A stretch of DNA of 64,000 nucleotides, taken from contig NZ_JAMQOQ010000005.1 in the NCBI RefSeq assembly GCF_031624635.1, positions 310,001 to 374,000 of the forward strand, read 5' to 3'. The stretch comes from Halogeometricum sp. S3BR5-2. GTDB lineage: Archaea; Halobacteriota; Halobacteria; Halobacteriales; Haloferacaceae. The notes beneath the pieces were generated by a model. It was not told where the DNA came from, searched no databases, and was given only the letters and a program-made list of their open reading frames with translations. The first letter of the stretch is position 1. The number at the start of each line of letters is the position of its first letter. Position numbers and translations under genes: made by a program. Positions 13,495 through 22,069 of this stretch are shown here, piece by piece.

Positions 13495-14703
13495 ATGCAG
13501 ACCGACAGCGGCACCGTCGACGTGGGCGCGTTCGACTTCGAGTGCGGGGCCGACATCCCCTCTCTGGAGGTCGCCTACGAGTCCTACGGCGAGTTCGACG
13601 GCGACAACGCCGTCCTCGTCTGCCACGCCCTCACCGGCAGCCAGAACGTCGCGGGCTACGGGACGAACACGGCCGGACAGGCCCGCGCGTGGTGGAACGA
13701 CATCGTCGGCGCGGGCAAGGCCATCGACACGAACGACTACTACGTCGTCTGCGCGAACGTCCCCGGGTCCTGCTACGGGACGACCGGCCCCGCCTCTCCG
13801 GGTCCGGACGGCGAACCGTACGGCACGGACTTTCCGCCGGTCACCGTGGGCGACTGGACGCGCGCCCAGCGTCTCCTCCTCGACGAACTCGGCGTCGGCC
13901 GCCTGCACGCCGTCGTCGGCGGCAGCGTCGGCGGGATGAACGCTCTCGACTGGGCGCAGCGCTACCCCGACGACGTGCATCACCTCGCCGTCGTCGCCGC
14001 CGCCGGCCGCCTCGACCCGCAGTGTCTCGCCCTCGACGCCATCGCGCGGCGCGCCATCACCACCGACCCGGACTGGAACGGCGGCGACTACTACGATTCG
14101 GACCCGCCCACGGACGGCCTCGCCCTCGCCCGCCAACTCGGCCACGTGATGTACCTCTCGAAAGCGTCGATGGAGCGGAAGTTCGGCCGGCGCGCCGCCG
14201 GCCGCGACGCCCAACGGGAGTCGTTCCCGACGGACCCCGCGGCCGCGTACTTCCCCTACCGCGACGTGGAGTCCTACCTCGACTACCAGGCCGAGAAGTT
14301 CGTCGAGCGCTTCGACGCGAACTCCTATCTCTACCTCACGCGCGCGATGGACGACTACGACCTCGCGGAGGGGTACGAGAGCGACGCCGACGCCCTCGCT
14401 GCCTTCGAGGGCGAGACGCTGCTGCTCTCCTTCACGGGCGATTGGCACTTCACGACCGAGCAGTCCGAGTCGCTGGCCGAGTCGCTCCGCGAACTCGACG
14501 CCCCCGTCGCCCACCACGTCGTCGAGTCCGACCACGGCCACGACGCCTTCCTCGTCGAACCCGAGAAGGTCGGCCCGCCGCTCAGGGACTTCCTCGACGC
14601 GGGCGTCGAGGGCCGCGCGATTCACGACACCGAGGAGGAACCCGAGTCGCTGCCGGACGACCGGGACTTCGCGCCGGTGCACTCCTCGCTGTTCAGTCGG
14701 TGA
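13495..14703 (+). CDS. metX: homoserine O-acetyltransferase
   Basis: Alpha/beta-hydrolase acyltransferase of 402 aa that acetylates homoserine with acetyl-CoA. The family signature [13 protein letters not shown] is clear. The nucleophile Ser is in [14 protein letters not shown] (about residue 143), the Asp in [12 protein letters not shown] and the His in [11 protein letters not shown]. The length is usual for MetX. It starts one base after the MetY-like gene and supplies that enzyme with O-acetylhomoserine. Succinyltransferase activity cannot be ruled out from sequence, but pairing with a sulfhydrylase favours acetyl. Confidence 0.95.
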   Translation: MQTDSGTVDVGAFDFECGADIPSLEVAYESYGEFDGDNAVLVCHALTGSQNVAGYGTNTAGQARAWWNDIVGAGKAIDTNDYYVVCANVPGSCYGTTGPASPGPDGEPYGTDFPPVTVGDWTRAQRLLLDELGVGRLHAVVGGSVGGMNALDWAQRYPDDVHHLAVVAAAGRLDPQCLALDAIARRAITTDPDWNGGDYYDSDPPTDGLALARQLGHVMYLSKASMERKFGRRAAGRDAQRESFPTDPAAAYFPYRDVESYLDYQAEKFVERFDANSYLYLTRAMDDYDLAEGYESDADALAAFEGETLLLSFTGDWHFTTEQSESLAESLRELDAPVAHHVVESDHGHDAFLVEPEKVGPPLRDFLDAGVEGRAIHDTEEEPESLPDDRDFAPVHSSLFSR

Positions 14704-14802
14704 GCGGAGGAACGCTCGCGGCGAAATCGCCGCATTCGGAAAAGAGAACGAGCGCGTCGGACGCGCTACGGAGGCCGACGCGCCGCGTGAGGCTCCGAAC
14801 GG

Positions 14803-15168
14803 CTACCGCGTCGCCATCCGCATCGCTTCCGCCTTGTCGTCGGCGAGAAGGACTTCGACCTCCGGGAGGTCGTCGATCCGACTCCGGAGCGCCATGTTCT
14901 TGATGGTATCGGAGACGATAATCCAGCGGTCGATACCGAACTCGACGCCCGCCTCCGCGGCCTCGTTCGCCCGTTCGAAGACGTCGGAGTTCAGCGGCGA
15001 CTCCATCTCCAGAACCGACACGTGCGTGTCGACGGCCGGTCGAGAGGCGAGTTTCTCGAACCGCTCGTTCACCTCCGCGAACATCTCGTCGGTCAGATCC
15101 ATGTCCGCGTGGAAGTCCGCCACGAGAACGTTGTCTTCGACGTACAGTTCCCATCGTTTGCTTTGCAT
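14803..15168 (-). CDS. SpoIIAA/STAS-like haloarchaeal protein, 121 aa
   Basis: A small acidic protein beginning MQSKRWELYVEDNVLVADF, with alternating strands and helices (DTHVSVLEMESPLNSDVF, then IDRWIIVSDTIKNMALRSRI and a terminal DLPEVEVLLADD). The pattern resembles SpoIIAA-like/STAS single-domain folds, but the assignment is tentative and no phosphorylated Ser motif stands out. It is transcribed alone, convergent with metX. Function unknown. Confidence 0.65.
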   Translation of the reverse strand: MQSKRWELYVEDNVLVADFHADMDLTDEMFAEVNERFEKLASRPAVDTHVSVLEMESPLNSDVFERANEAAEAGVEFGIDRWIIVSDTIKNMALRSRIDDLPEVEVLLADDKAEAMRMATR

Positions 15169-15389
15169 GTACGGAGTCGATTCGTACCGGCGACAAATAC
15201 GTTCCGTATAGAATATCTATTCTGATATCGAGCGCGTCACCGCCTCAGTACGGACGAGTGACTCGCGCGCCGGAGCCGGTGTCCCGCAGTCGGGGTTCGG
15301 AGTGGCTGTGGTCCGACCGGACGCACCGTCCGCGAGACCACCCGGATGGACCCGAAGCGACTTTCCCGTCCCCGAACGACGCCGTTCGT

Positions 15390-15767
15390 ATGTCGTTCGC
15401 TCGTCTCATCGGTCGACTCGGCGGCCTCCTCGCCGCCGCCGTCGGCGCCTTCGTCGCCTACTACGGTCTGCTCGTCGGGTCCGCGACGGTCCCGAGAGGT
15501 CTCGACGCGCTGCTCGCCGGCGAACTCAACGTCTTCGTCGTCATCGGTCTCTCCGGTGTCGTCGTCGCCCTCGTCGGCCTCGCCGTCGCCGCGGGCCGCG
15601 GTCGGCCGTGGGCTATCACCGTCGGCACGCTCTTGATCGCCGTCGCGGCTCTCGGCCTCGCCCTGTACGCGCTCTCGCCGCTCGTCGTACTCGTGGCTGG
15701 CGTCGTCGGCCTTCTCCTGTTCTTCTCCGGGGCGTCGCTGAACGCGGCACGCGGCGACGCGACCTGA
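15390..15767 (+). CDS. small multi-pass membrane protein, 125 aa
   Basis: Almost wholly hydrophobic protein with four predicted membrane helices, for example LGGLLAAAVGAFVAYYGLL, VFVVIGLSGVVVALVGLAVA and LVVLVAGVVGLLLFFSG. It has no polar functional motif and no recognised family. An in-frame start at 15258 exists, but the 44 extra residues are Arg/Asp/Pro-rich and look non-coding, so the ATG at 15390 is preferred. It lies between a divergent STAS-like gene and the second MetY gene. Confidence 0.6.
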   Translation: MSFARLIGRLGGLLAAAVGAFVAYYGLLVGSATVPRGLDALLAGELNVFVVIGLSGVVVALVGLAVAAGRGRPWAITVGTLLIAVAALGLALYALSPLVVLVAGVVGLLLFFSGASLNAARGDAT

Positions 15768-15793
15768 CGCGGTCCGCCGCGCGCGCCGCCTCG

Positions 15794-15800
15794 TTTTAAC
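15794..15800 (+). promoter_or_regulatory. TATA-like box of MetY copy 2
   Basis: ttttaac is centred 28 nt before the ATG at 15825, the leaderless spacing seen at other genes in the window. The second copy therefore has its own promoter. Confidence 0.6.
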
Positions 15801-15824
15801 ACCCCGTCACGCGTCCTCACGCGC

Positions 15825-17162
15825 ATGGCGGACGACACAGACAACGCGGACGACGGAACCGACGGGAACGACGCGAACGGAACGCCGGGGTTCAGCACGC
15901 GAAGCCTCCACGCCGGGCAGGAACCGGACGCTGCCACCGGGGCGCGCGCGCCGCCCATCTACCAGACCACCTCCTACGTCTTCGACGACGCCGAGGACGC
16001 CGCGGGTCAGTTCGCCCTGGAGAAGGAGGGGTACATCTACTCGCGGCTGATGAACCCGACGGTGGCGATGCTGCAGGAGCGACTCGCCTCCCTCGAAGGT
16101 GGCGTCGGCGCGGCGGCCACCGCCTCCGGGATGGCGGCGTTCGACCTCGCCACGTTCCTCCTCGCCGAGGCGGGCGACAACATCGTCTCCGCCTCGTCGC
16201 TGTACGGCGGGACGTACACCTACCTCACGCACACCGTCGAGCGGCGGGGCGTCACGACGAAGTTCGTCGACACGCTGGATTACGACGCCTACGACGAGGC
16301 CATCGACGACGACACCGCGTTCGTCCACGTCGAGACCATCGGCAACCCCGCCCTGGTAACGCCCGACTTCGAGCGTCTCGCGGAGGTGGCGCACGACAAC
16401 GGCGTCCCCCTGTTCGTCGACAACACGTTCGCGACGCCCTACCTCTGCCGACCGCTCGAACACGGCGCCGACTTGGTGTGGGAGTCGACGACGAAGTGGA
16501 TTCACGGCGCGGGCACGACCATCGGCGGCGTCCTCGTCGACGGCGGGTCGTTCCCGTGGACCGACCACGCCGAGAAGTACTCCGAGATAGCGAAACCGAA
16601 CCCGGCGTACCACGGCGTCGACTTCTCCGAGCGGTTCGGCGATGCGGCGTTCACCTACGCGGCCATCGCCCGCGGCCTGCGCGATTTGGGTAACGCCCAG
16701 TCGCCGTTCGACGCGTGGACCACCCTGGAGAAGATAGAGTCGCTCCCGCTGCGGATGGAGAAACATTGCGAGAACGCGATGGCCGTCGCGGAGTTCCTGG
16801 AGGACCACGACGCCGTCTCGTGGGTGAACTACCCCGGCCTCGAATCCCACGAGACGCACGAGGAGGCCTCGAAGTACTTGGAGGGCGGCTACGGCGGGAT
16901 GATAACGTTCGGCCTCGCGGAGGGCTACGAGGCTGCGAGGGGAACCGTGAACGGCGTCGAACTCGCCTCGCTGCTCGCCAACGTCGGCGACGCGAAGACG
17001 CTCGTCATCCACCCGGCGTCGACGACCCACCAGCAGCTCACGGAGGACGAACAGGCCGCCGCGGGCGTGACGCCCGACATGGTCCGCCTCTCCGTCGGCG
17101 TCGAGGACGCCGCGGACATCGTCGCGGACCTCGAACAGGCCATCGAGGGGACGACGAACTGA
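15825..17162 (+). CDS. O-acetylhomoserine aminocarboxypropyltransferase (MetY-like), copy 2
   Basis: Second Cys/Met PLP enzyme, 445 aa, clearly paralogous to 12210-13493 (by eye about two thirds identical). It carries an extra acidic head of about 20 residues (DDTDNADDGTDGNDANG). Landmarks match copy 1: [32 protein letters not shown] and [13 protein letters not shown] with the PLP Lys. It has its own promoter, unlike copy 1 which leads metX. The copies differ around the substrate entrance (SLYGGTYTYLTHTV here against [14 protein letters not shown]), so one may prefer another sulfur donor or act as a cystathionine enzyme. Confidence 0.92.
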   Translation: MADDTDNADDGTDGNDANGTPGFSTRSLHAGQEPDAATGARAPPIYQTTSYVFDDAEDAAGQFALEKEGYIYSRLMNPTVAMLQERLASLEGGVGAAATASGMAAFDLATFLLAEAGDNIVSASSLYGGTYTYLTHTVERRGVTTKFVDTLDYDAYDEAIDDDTAFVHVETIGNPALVTPDFERLAEVAHDNGVPLFVDNTFATPYLCRPLEHGADLVWESTTKWIHGAGTTIGGVLVDGGSFPWTDHAEKYSEIAKPNPAYHGVDFSERFGDAAFTYAAIARGLRDLGNAQSPFDAWTTLEKIESLPLRMEKHCENAMAVAEFLEDHDAVSWVNYPGLESHETHEEASKYLEGGYGGMITFGLAEGYEAARGTVNGVELASLLANVGDAKTLVIHPASTTHQQLTEDEQAAAGVTPDMVRLSVGVEDAADIVADLEQAIEGTTN

Positions 17163-17200
17163 GCGCGGATTCGACTACCCGAAGACGACCGTCTGGGGGG

Positions 17201-17206
17201 TTTAAC
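17201..17206 (+). promoter_or_regulatory. TATA-like box of the first PiT gene
   Basis: tttaac is centred about 26-27 nt before the GTG at 17230. It sits within a G6/C6 surround (ggggggtttaacgcccccc), giving a short inverted repeat around the box. Confidence 0.55.
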
Positions 17207-17229
17207 GCCCCCCGTTCCGCAGTTCGAAC

Positions 17230-18390
17230 GTGACCGAAGCACTCCTTCTCGTCGGTATCGCCGTCGCCTTCTTCGTCGGATTCAACATCGGCGGGTCGAA
17301 CACCGGGGTCGCCTTCGGTCCCGCGGTGGGCAGCCGAACCGTCTCGAAACTCGGCGCGGGGGCGCTCATGGGCGTCTTCGCCCTCCTCGGCGGCTGGACC
17401 GTCGGCCGGCGCGTCGTCACGACGCTCGGCTCGGACCTCGTTGTCGGCGACCCGTTCACCGTGGCGGCGAGCGTCGTCGTCCTCCTGTTCGTCGGCCTCG
17501 CCCTGTTCGTCTCGAACCTGTTCGGCGTGCCCGCCTCCACCTCGATGACCGCCGTCGGTGCCGTCGCAGGCTACGGATTGGCGACCGACCGACTCGCGAC
17601 CGGACTCGCCCTGGAAATCGTCTCGTGGTGGCTGGTCGCCCCGCTCGCGGGCTTTTGGATCAGCGCCGTCGTCGGGCGCTACGCCTACGCCGACATCGAC
17701 GCGCGGGTCGCCATCGACCGCTCGGAGGGACCGCTCTTGGCGCTTCGTCGCGACGGCGTCCTGCCCGTCCCGACGCTCGGCGAAGGAACGACGCGCCGCG
17801 AACTCTCCGGCTCGTTCCTCGTCGTCGCCATCGGCTGTTACATGGCGTTCTCCGCGGGCGCGTCGAACGTCGCCAACGCCGTTGCGCCCCTCGTCGGCAA
17901 CGGCTCGCTGTCGATGGACGCGGGCATCCTCCTCGCGGCCGTCGCCATCGCCGTCGGTGCGCTCACCATCGCCCGCCGGACGCTGGAGACGATGGGCAAC
18001 GACCTCACCGAACTCCCCCTGACCGCCGCCCTGGTCGTCGCGACTGTCAGCGCGACGCTCGTCACCGTGCTGTCGTGGCTCGGCATCCCGGCCAGTTTCG
18101 TCGTCATCGCCACCATGTCCATCGTCGGCCTCGGGTGGGGGCGCGAGACGGTCCGCGAACGGGAAGCGTCGGTCCTCGCATCCCCCTCGCCCACCCCGGA
18201 CCCGACCGCACCCGGACCCCCGGATCGCCTCGACGCCGCGGACCCGGGACTCGACGCGGACGGGCGGGCGGCCCTGTACCGGCCGGCGACGACGGCGCGA
18301 GTCGTGTTCCTGCAGAACCTCGTCCCCGCGGTGGCCACCGTCGGCGCGTACCTCGTCTTCTCGGCCGTCGGCCCCGCCGTCGCCCTCTGA
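17230..18390 (+). CDS. PiT family inorganic phosphate transporter, copy 1
   Basis: Phosphate permease of 386 aa with around ten membrane helices. It contains both copies of the PiT signature: FVGFNIGGSNTGVAFGPAVG near the N-terminus and FSAGASNVANAVAPLVGNG in the second half, each with the polar residues that bind phosphate. GVPASTSMTAVGAVAG-like and GNDLTELPLTAALV stretches complete the family pattern. Transport is usually driven by H+ or Na+. Translation begins at a GTG. A paralogue follows 66 nt downstream with its own promoter. Confidence 0.93.
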   Translation: MTEALLLVGIAVAFFVGFNIGGSNTGVAFGPAVGSRTVSKLGAGALMGVFALLGGWTVGRRVVTTLGSDLVVGDPFTVAASVVVLLFVGLALFVSNLFGVPASTSMTAVGAVAGYGLATDRLATGLALEIVSWWLVAPLAGFWISAVVGRYAYADIDARVAIDRSEGPLLALRRDGVLPVPTLGEGTTRRELSGSFLVVAIGCYMAFSAGASNVANAVAPLVGNGSLSMDAGILLAAVAIAVGALTIARRTLETMGNDLTELPLTAALVVATVSATLVTVLSWLGIPASFVVIATMSIVGLGWGRETVREREASVLASPSPTPDPTAPGPPDRLDAADPGLDADGRAALYRPATTARVVFLQNLVPAVATVGAYLVFSAVGPAVAL

Positions 18391-18425
18391 GGGTCGAGGG
18401 GTCGAACCCGGAACCGGATGATGAC

Positions 18426-18433
18426 GCTTATCC
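18426..18433 (+). promoter_or_regulatory. TATA-like box of the second PiT gene
   Basis: gcttatcc is centred 28 nt before the GTG at 18457. This, together with alignment to copy 1, decides that start against the ATG at 18418. Confidence 0.55.
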
Positions 18434-18456
18434 ACGGCTCCCCCGAAGGTTCACCC

Positions 18457-19611
18457 GTGGTCGAAATACTCCTCGTCGTCGGCCTCCTCGTCGCCGTCTT
18501 CGTCGGCTTCAACATCGGCGGCTCCTCCACCGGCGTGGCCTTCGGCCCGGCCGTCGGCAGCGGCCTCCTCAGCAAACTCGCCGCGGCCGCGCTGATGACC
18601 GCGTTCGCCCTGCTCGGCGCGTGGACCGCCGGACGGGAGGTCATCAAGACGATGGGCGGTCAGATCGTCCCGCAGTCGGAGTTCACGCTCGCGGCGAGCG
18701 TCGCCGTCCTCTTCTTCGTCGGCCTCGCCCTGCTCATCTCGAACACGTTCGGCGTCCCCGCCTCCACCTCCATGACCGCCGTCGGCGCCATCGCCGGTCT
18801 CGGCGTCGCCACGGGGACGCTCGACGAGGGCGTGATGCTCGAAATCGTCTCGTGGTGGATCGTCGCCCCCGTCATCGCCTTCTGGACCTGCGCCATGGTC
18901 GGCCGGTACGTCTACCCGCACCTCGACGCGAAACTCAAACTCGACAGTTCGCCGGGACCGCTCGTCGAGATAGACAAATACGGTATCCCGACGCCGAAAC
19001 TGGGGCCGAACACCACCGTCCGCGAGGCGGCCAGCACCGTCCTCGTCGTCGTCATCGCCTGCTACATGGCCTACTCGGCGGGCGCGTCGAACGCCGCGAA
19101 CGCCGTCGCGCCCCTCGTCGGCAACGGCGCCCTCGGAATCAACGAGGGCATCCTCCTCGGCGCGGGCGCCATCGGCCTCGGCGCGTTCACCATCGCCCGC
19201 CGGACGCTCGACACCGTCGGCAACGACCTCACCGAACTCCCGATTCTCGCGGCGCTCATCGTCGAGACGGTGTCGGCGTCGCTCATCACGTTCCTCTCGT
19301 ACATCGGCATCCCCGCCAGCCTCGCCGTCTCGGCGACGATGTGCATCGTCGGCCTCGGGTGGGGTCGGGCGACCCGCACGGTGACCATCGGCGAGGCCAT
19401 CGGCGGGAAATCGCCCGGCATGTCGGTGAACGCCCTGACCGCCGAGACGCGCGAGGACGTGCCGCCGGTCGGCGAGGAGTCCGAGACGGACCTCGCCGGG
19501 TCGGACCTGTTCGACCCGGGGACGACCGGCCGCGTCATCTTCTTCTGGCTACTCACGCCGTCGCTGTCGGCCGTCGCCTCCTACGCGCTGTTCTCGGTCA
19601 CGCCGCTGTGA
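18457..19611 (+). CDS. PiT family inorganic phosphate transporter, copy 2
   Basis: A 384-aa permease, paralogous to the gene just upstream. It begins VVEILLVVGLLVAVFVGFNI, aligned with copy 1 from its first residue. Signature copies are FNIGGSSTGVAFGPAVGSG and YSAGASNAANAVAPLVGNG. Between them lies the longer loop LDSSPGPLVEIDKYGIPTPK. The C-terminal segment before the last helix is acidic (VGEESETDLAGSDLFD). Two tandem PiT genes with separate promoters suggest different affinity or regulation. I see no PhoU gene beside them. Confidence 0.92.
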   Translation: MVEILLVVGLLVAVFVGFNIGGSSTGVAFGPAVGSGLLSKLAAAALMTAFALLGAWTAGREVIKTMGGQIVPQSEFTLAASVAVLFFVGLALLISNTFGVPASTSMTAVGAIAGLGVATGTLDEGVMLEIVSWWIVAPVIAFWTCAMVGRYVYPHLDAKLKLDSSPGPLVEIDKYGIPTPKLGPNTTVREAASTVLVVVIACYMAYSAGASNAANAVAPLVGNGALGINEGILLGAGAIGLGAFTIARRTLDTVGNDLTELPILAALIVETVSASLITFLSYIGIPASLAVSATMCIVGLGWGRATRTVTIGEAIGGKSPGMSVNALTAETREDVPPVGEESETDLAGSDLFDPGTTGRVIFFWLLTPSLSAVASYALFSVTPL

Positions 19612-19721
19612 CCGCGATTGGGTTTAGGCGGGCCAAATAACCGAAATTCGGCCGATTTGGGGGTCCGATTTTCGGCGAAGAACAGCAAAGTCTAATGGCG
19701 TGCGTCGTGAACCAATCGGTG

Positions 19722-20111
19722 ATGCCCACGGTAGAATACCTCAACTACGAAGTACTCGACGACAACGGCTGGGAAATCGACGACGACGACCTCTTCGAGA
19801 AGGCCGCCGACGCGGACTTCGACGACGAAGACTACGGCTCTCTCGAAGTCAACCAGGGCGAGTACATCCTCGAAGCGGCCGAGGCGCAGGGCTACGACTG
19901 GCCCTTCTCGTGCCGCGCGGGCGCCTGCGCGAACTGCGCGGCCATCCTGAAAGAGGGCGAAATCGAGATGGACATGCAGCAGATTCTCTCCGACGAGGAG
20001 GTCTCTGACAAGAACGTCCGTCTCACCTGCATCGGGTCGCCGGAGGCAGACGAGGTCAAAATCGTCTACAACGCGAAGCACCTCGACTACCTCCAGAACC
20101 GCGTCATCTAA
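19722..20111 (+). CDS. halophilic 2Fe-2S ferredoxin
   Basis: Plant-type [2Fe-2S] ferredoxin of 129 aa with the haloarchaeal N-terminal acidic insertion. It begins [16 protein letters not shown] after the Met, identical in form to the purified Halobacterium ferredoxin N-terminus, which fixes the start at 19722 rather than 19695. The cluster ligands are three Cys in CRAGACANC and the fourth in LTCIGSP. It serves as the electron carrier for 2-oxoacid:ferredoxin oxidoreductases and other cytoplasmic redox enzymes. It stands alone, preceded by a region with repeated ccgattt motifs and a small inverted repeat at 19641-19651. Confidence 0.96.
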   Translation: MPTVEYLNYEVLDDNGWEIDDDDLFEKAADADFDDEDYGSLEVNQGEYILEAAEAQGYDWPFSCRAGACANCAAILKEGEIEMDMQQILSDEEVSDKNVRLTCIGSPEADEVKIVYNAKHLDYLQNRVI

Positions 20112-20169
20112 TCGCGGAGCGTATCTCCGACGATATACGACCGCGAACTGCAGGCGACCTCGAATCCGA

Positions 20170-20175
20170 TTTTTT
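20170..20175 (+). terminator. T-run after ferredoxin
   Basis: Six consecutive T lie about 60 nt after the ferredoxin stop and before the convergent zinc-ribbon gene. This fits an archaeal U-tract terminator. Confidence 0.4.
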
Positions 20176-20228
20176 CCGCGTACACTCCTTCGAGGCGAGA
20201 GAGTTCTCCTCGCTGTGGGAACCGTTCG

Positions 20229-20450
20229 TCAGGTGACCTTCTCTCTCGACGACTCCCCGCAGTAGACACACGCTACGACTCGGTACGGTTTCTTCGCGTA
20301 GTCCCGGTTTTCGACTCGGATGTCGTCTCTGGTCTCGCCTCGGAGCAGTTCGAGGTGGACCGCGTGCTCTCGCCGACCACCGCAGTCCTCGCAGTGTCTG
20401 ATCGCGGATTCGGTAACGCCGGACGTCTTCCCGGACTGTTTACTTGTCAT
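20229..20450 (-). CDS. zinc beta-ribbon protein (DUF7835-like), 73 aa
   Basis: Small protein with two CxxC knuckles, HCEDCGG (about 19-25) and ACVYCGE (about 60-66), separated by a basic strand-rich segment (HAVHLELLRGETRDDI). This is the haloarchaeal zinc beta-ribbon of the DUF7835 type. Such proteins may bind nucleic acid or partner proteins; the role is unknown. It is convergent with the ferredoxin gene, and upstream of its start is a long AT-rich space. Confidence 0.75.
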   Translation of the reverse strand: MTSKQSGKTSGVTESAIRHCEDCGGRREHAVHLELLRGETRDDIRVENRDYAKKPYRVVACVYCGESSREKVT

Positions 20451-20896
20451 GGTTGGGGGGCGACGAGCGGTTCGGGGGAGTACCGCTCGTCAACGTCTCG
20501 TGAGACGACGATTTCGATGATACGTCTGTACGCTGTCGTTGAAACGCTTATTTGTATCTCTAAGGTTTATCTGAAATTAAATTTCTCCGACTAATCCGGC
20601 GGTCTGATTTCGACGGCTCCGCCTCCGTCTCTCCCGAGAGAACCGAATGCGCGCCCGAATCGCTCGCGAGCGCCGCCGCCGATAACGGAAACATATTCCG
20701 ACTTTTCGGAGTTCCCGATACTCCATGATAGGTATGAGCACAGACTAAATGCGTCGACGCCGTACGACAAGCGGGACGACTGAACGCCCCCTTTGTGTGT
20801 TCCTCACGGGGCCCTAATGTGGGTTGCTGGCAGTCCGTTCGTCGCGCAGACGAGTGGACACATAATCGGCTTTTACGCGCCCCAGACCAGTCAACC
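20451..20896. other. intergenic region, AT-rich, no convincing gene
   Basis: 446 nt between the divergent zinc-ribbon gene and the leader ORF. Positions 20540-20595 are markedly AT-rich (cttatttgtatctc, taaggtttatctgaaattaaatt), out of line with the surroundings and rich in promoter-like elements on both strands. Around 20685-20705 is a small hairpin (cggaaacatattccg). At 20870-20877 cttttacg forms a TATA-like box for the ORF at 20897. Frames across the region look random. Confidence 0.5.
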
Positions 20897-21007
20897 ATGA
20901 TACCTTCCCGTTCGCGGAGTCACGAGCCGAATCTCCGTCACGACCCGTCCGCACTGCTCGCTCTCCGACCACGTCCGTCGACGGATGCCGGGGGTGAGGA
21001 CCGATGA
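20897..21007 (+). CDS. 36-codon leader ORF overlapping the HTH-10 regulator
   Basis: A short frame (MIPSRSRSHEPNLRHDPSAL, rich in Arg, Ser and Pro) that ends in TGA overlapping the ATG of the regulator by 4 nt. The only good TATA-like box nearby (20870-20877) is placed for this ORF, not for the regulator 107 nt further on. I infer it is translated first and couples translation of the regulator. It has no recognised domain, and it might instead be an untranslated leader. Confidence 0.35.
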   Translation: MIPSRSRSHEPNLRHDPSALLALRPRPSTDAGGEDR

Positions 21008-21654
21008 CCGCCTTGCTCCAGTTCACCGTCCAGAGCGACGAGTTCGTCCTCGGAGAGGCGCTGGACGTGGACGCCGCGACGTACATCGAACTCACCCAGT
21101 TCGTCCCCGTCGGAGAGGCCCTCATCCCGTACTTCTGGGCGGACACGGAGGACGACGACGCGGTCGCTTCGGCGGTCCGCGCCTCCGAGTACGTGGAGTC
21201 GGTCGACAAACTCAACGGTGCGACCGGACGGAGTCTGTTCCAGGTGCGGTGGAAGCCGGGCGTCGACGGGTTGCTCGACGCCCTGGAGACGCACGACCTC
21301 GCGGTCCAACGGGCCATCTGCTCGGAGGGCAGTTGGCGATTCGAACTCATCGCCGAAGATAGAGAGACGTTCGCGGAGTTCCAATCCACCTGCAAGGAGA
21401 AGGGACTCGACCTGACGGTGACTCGCTTGTCGGACAGTATCGCCCGCGACAGCGCCCTGTACGGGTTGACCGACAAGCAACGAAACGCGCTCCTCGAGGC
21501 GTACGAAGCGGGCTATTACGACGTGAACCGAACGGTCAGACTCGGAGAGATAAGCGAGGAACTGGAGATAAGCCAGCAGGCGCTCGGCGCACTCCTCAGA
21601 CGCGGGACCGGTTCCCTGATCGAGCACACCATCGCCGTCGAACACAGCGTGTAG
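21004..21654 (+). CDS. Bat-type HTH-10 transcription regulator, 216 aa
   Basis: Haloarchaeal regulator of the bacterio-opsin-activator type. Residues 1 to about 150 form the N-terminal sensor-like domain (FTVQSDEFVLGEAL, then RSLFQVRWKPGVDGLL). The C-terminal HTH-10 domain (about 158-212) reads LTDKQRNALLEAYEAGYYDV, followed by LGEISEELEISQQALGALLR and ending in the usual RRGTGSLIEHTI. There is no PAS or GAF domain, so it belongs to the short class. The start overlaps the stop of the leader ORF. Target genes cannot be told. Confidence 0.88.
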   Translation: MTALLQFTVQSDEFVLGEALDVDAATYIELTQFVPVGEALIPYFWADTEDDDAVASAVRASEYVESVDKLNGATGRSLFQVRWKPGVDGLLDALETHDLAVQRAICSEGSWRFELIAEDRETFAEFQSTCKEKGLDLTVTRLSDSIARDSALYGLTDKQRNALLEAYEAGYYDVNRTVRLGEISEELEISQQALGALLRRGTGSLIEHTIAVEHSV

Positions 21655-22069
21655 CTCTCCCACCGGAAAAGCCGCCAGTGAGGTGGCGACTCGTGTGGAC
21701 GACATCTCGGATACTGGTGGGACGCGCTCCGAAATGCCTCGCCCACCAGCAGCGATACCTCCGCCCGTGTCTACAGAGAACGTCGGAAGCCGACCGCTGA
21801 TGGACGTTCCGAGGTCGACGGTGCGGCGACGTAAGCGTCCGGATTGTACGTGAAAACCACTCATTACCCTTCGCCGACGGGCCCCGGTCGCGGCGCCGAC
21901 CCGACGGCGCCGACCAGACATATCAGATACATTTCCTATCCGTGCCGCGGTCCGGAGCCGACGATACGCCGTCTCGGGGCTCCTCCGCAGCATCGTTCGC
22001 CGCGGCCGGGCCATTTATCAGACAGCCAGACACATAGTTTCGCTAACGCTGTTCACCCGTTCGCCCTCC
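21655..22069. other. intergenic region upstream of the PAS/GAF regulator
   Basis: 415 nt with no convincing gene; short frames have atypical composition. It holds AT-rich promoter-like pieces (gacatatcagatacatttcc near 21916-21935; ccatttatcag near 22010-22020) and a 10-bp direct repeat ggcgccgacc at 21892-21901 and 21906-21915. A leader of some tens of nucleotides before the ATG at 22070 is likely if the box near 22010-22020 is used. Confidence 0.5.

Noticed and set aside
19695-19721. Upstream ATG for ferredoxin
   Set aside because: The known haloarchaeal ferredoxin N-terminus begins PTVEYLNYE, matching the ATG at 19722.
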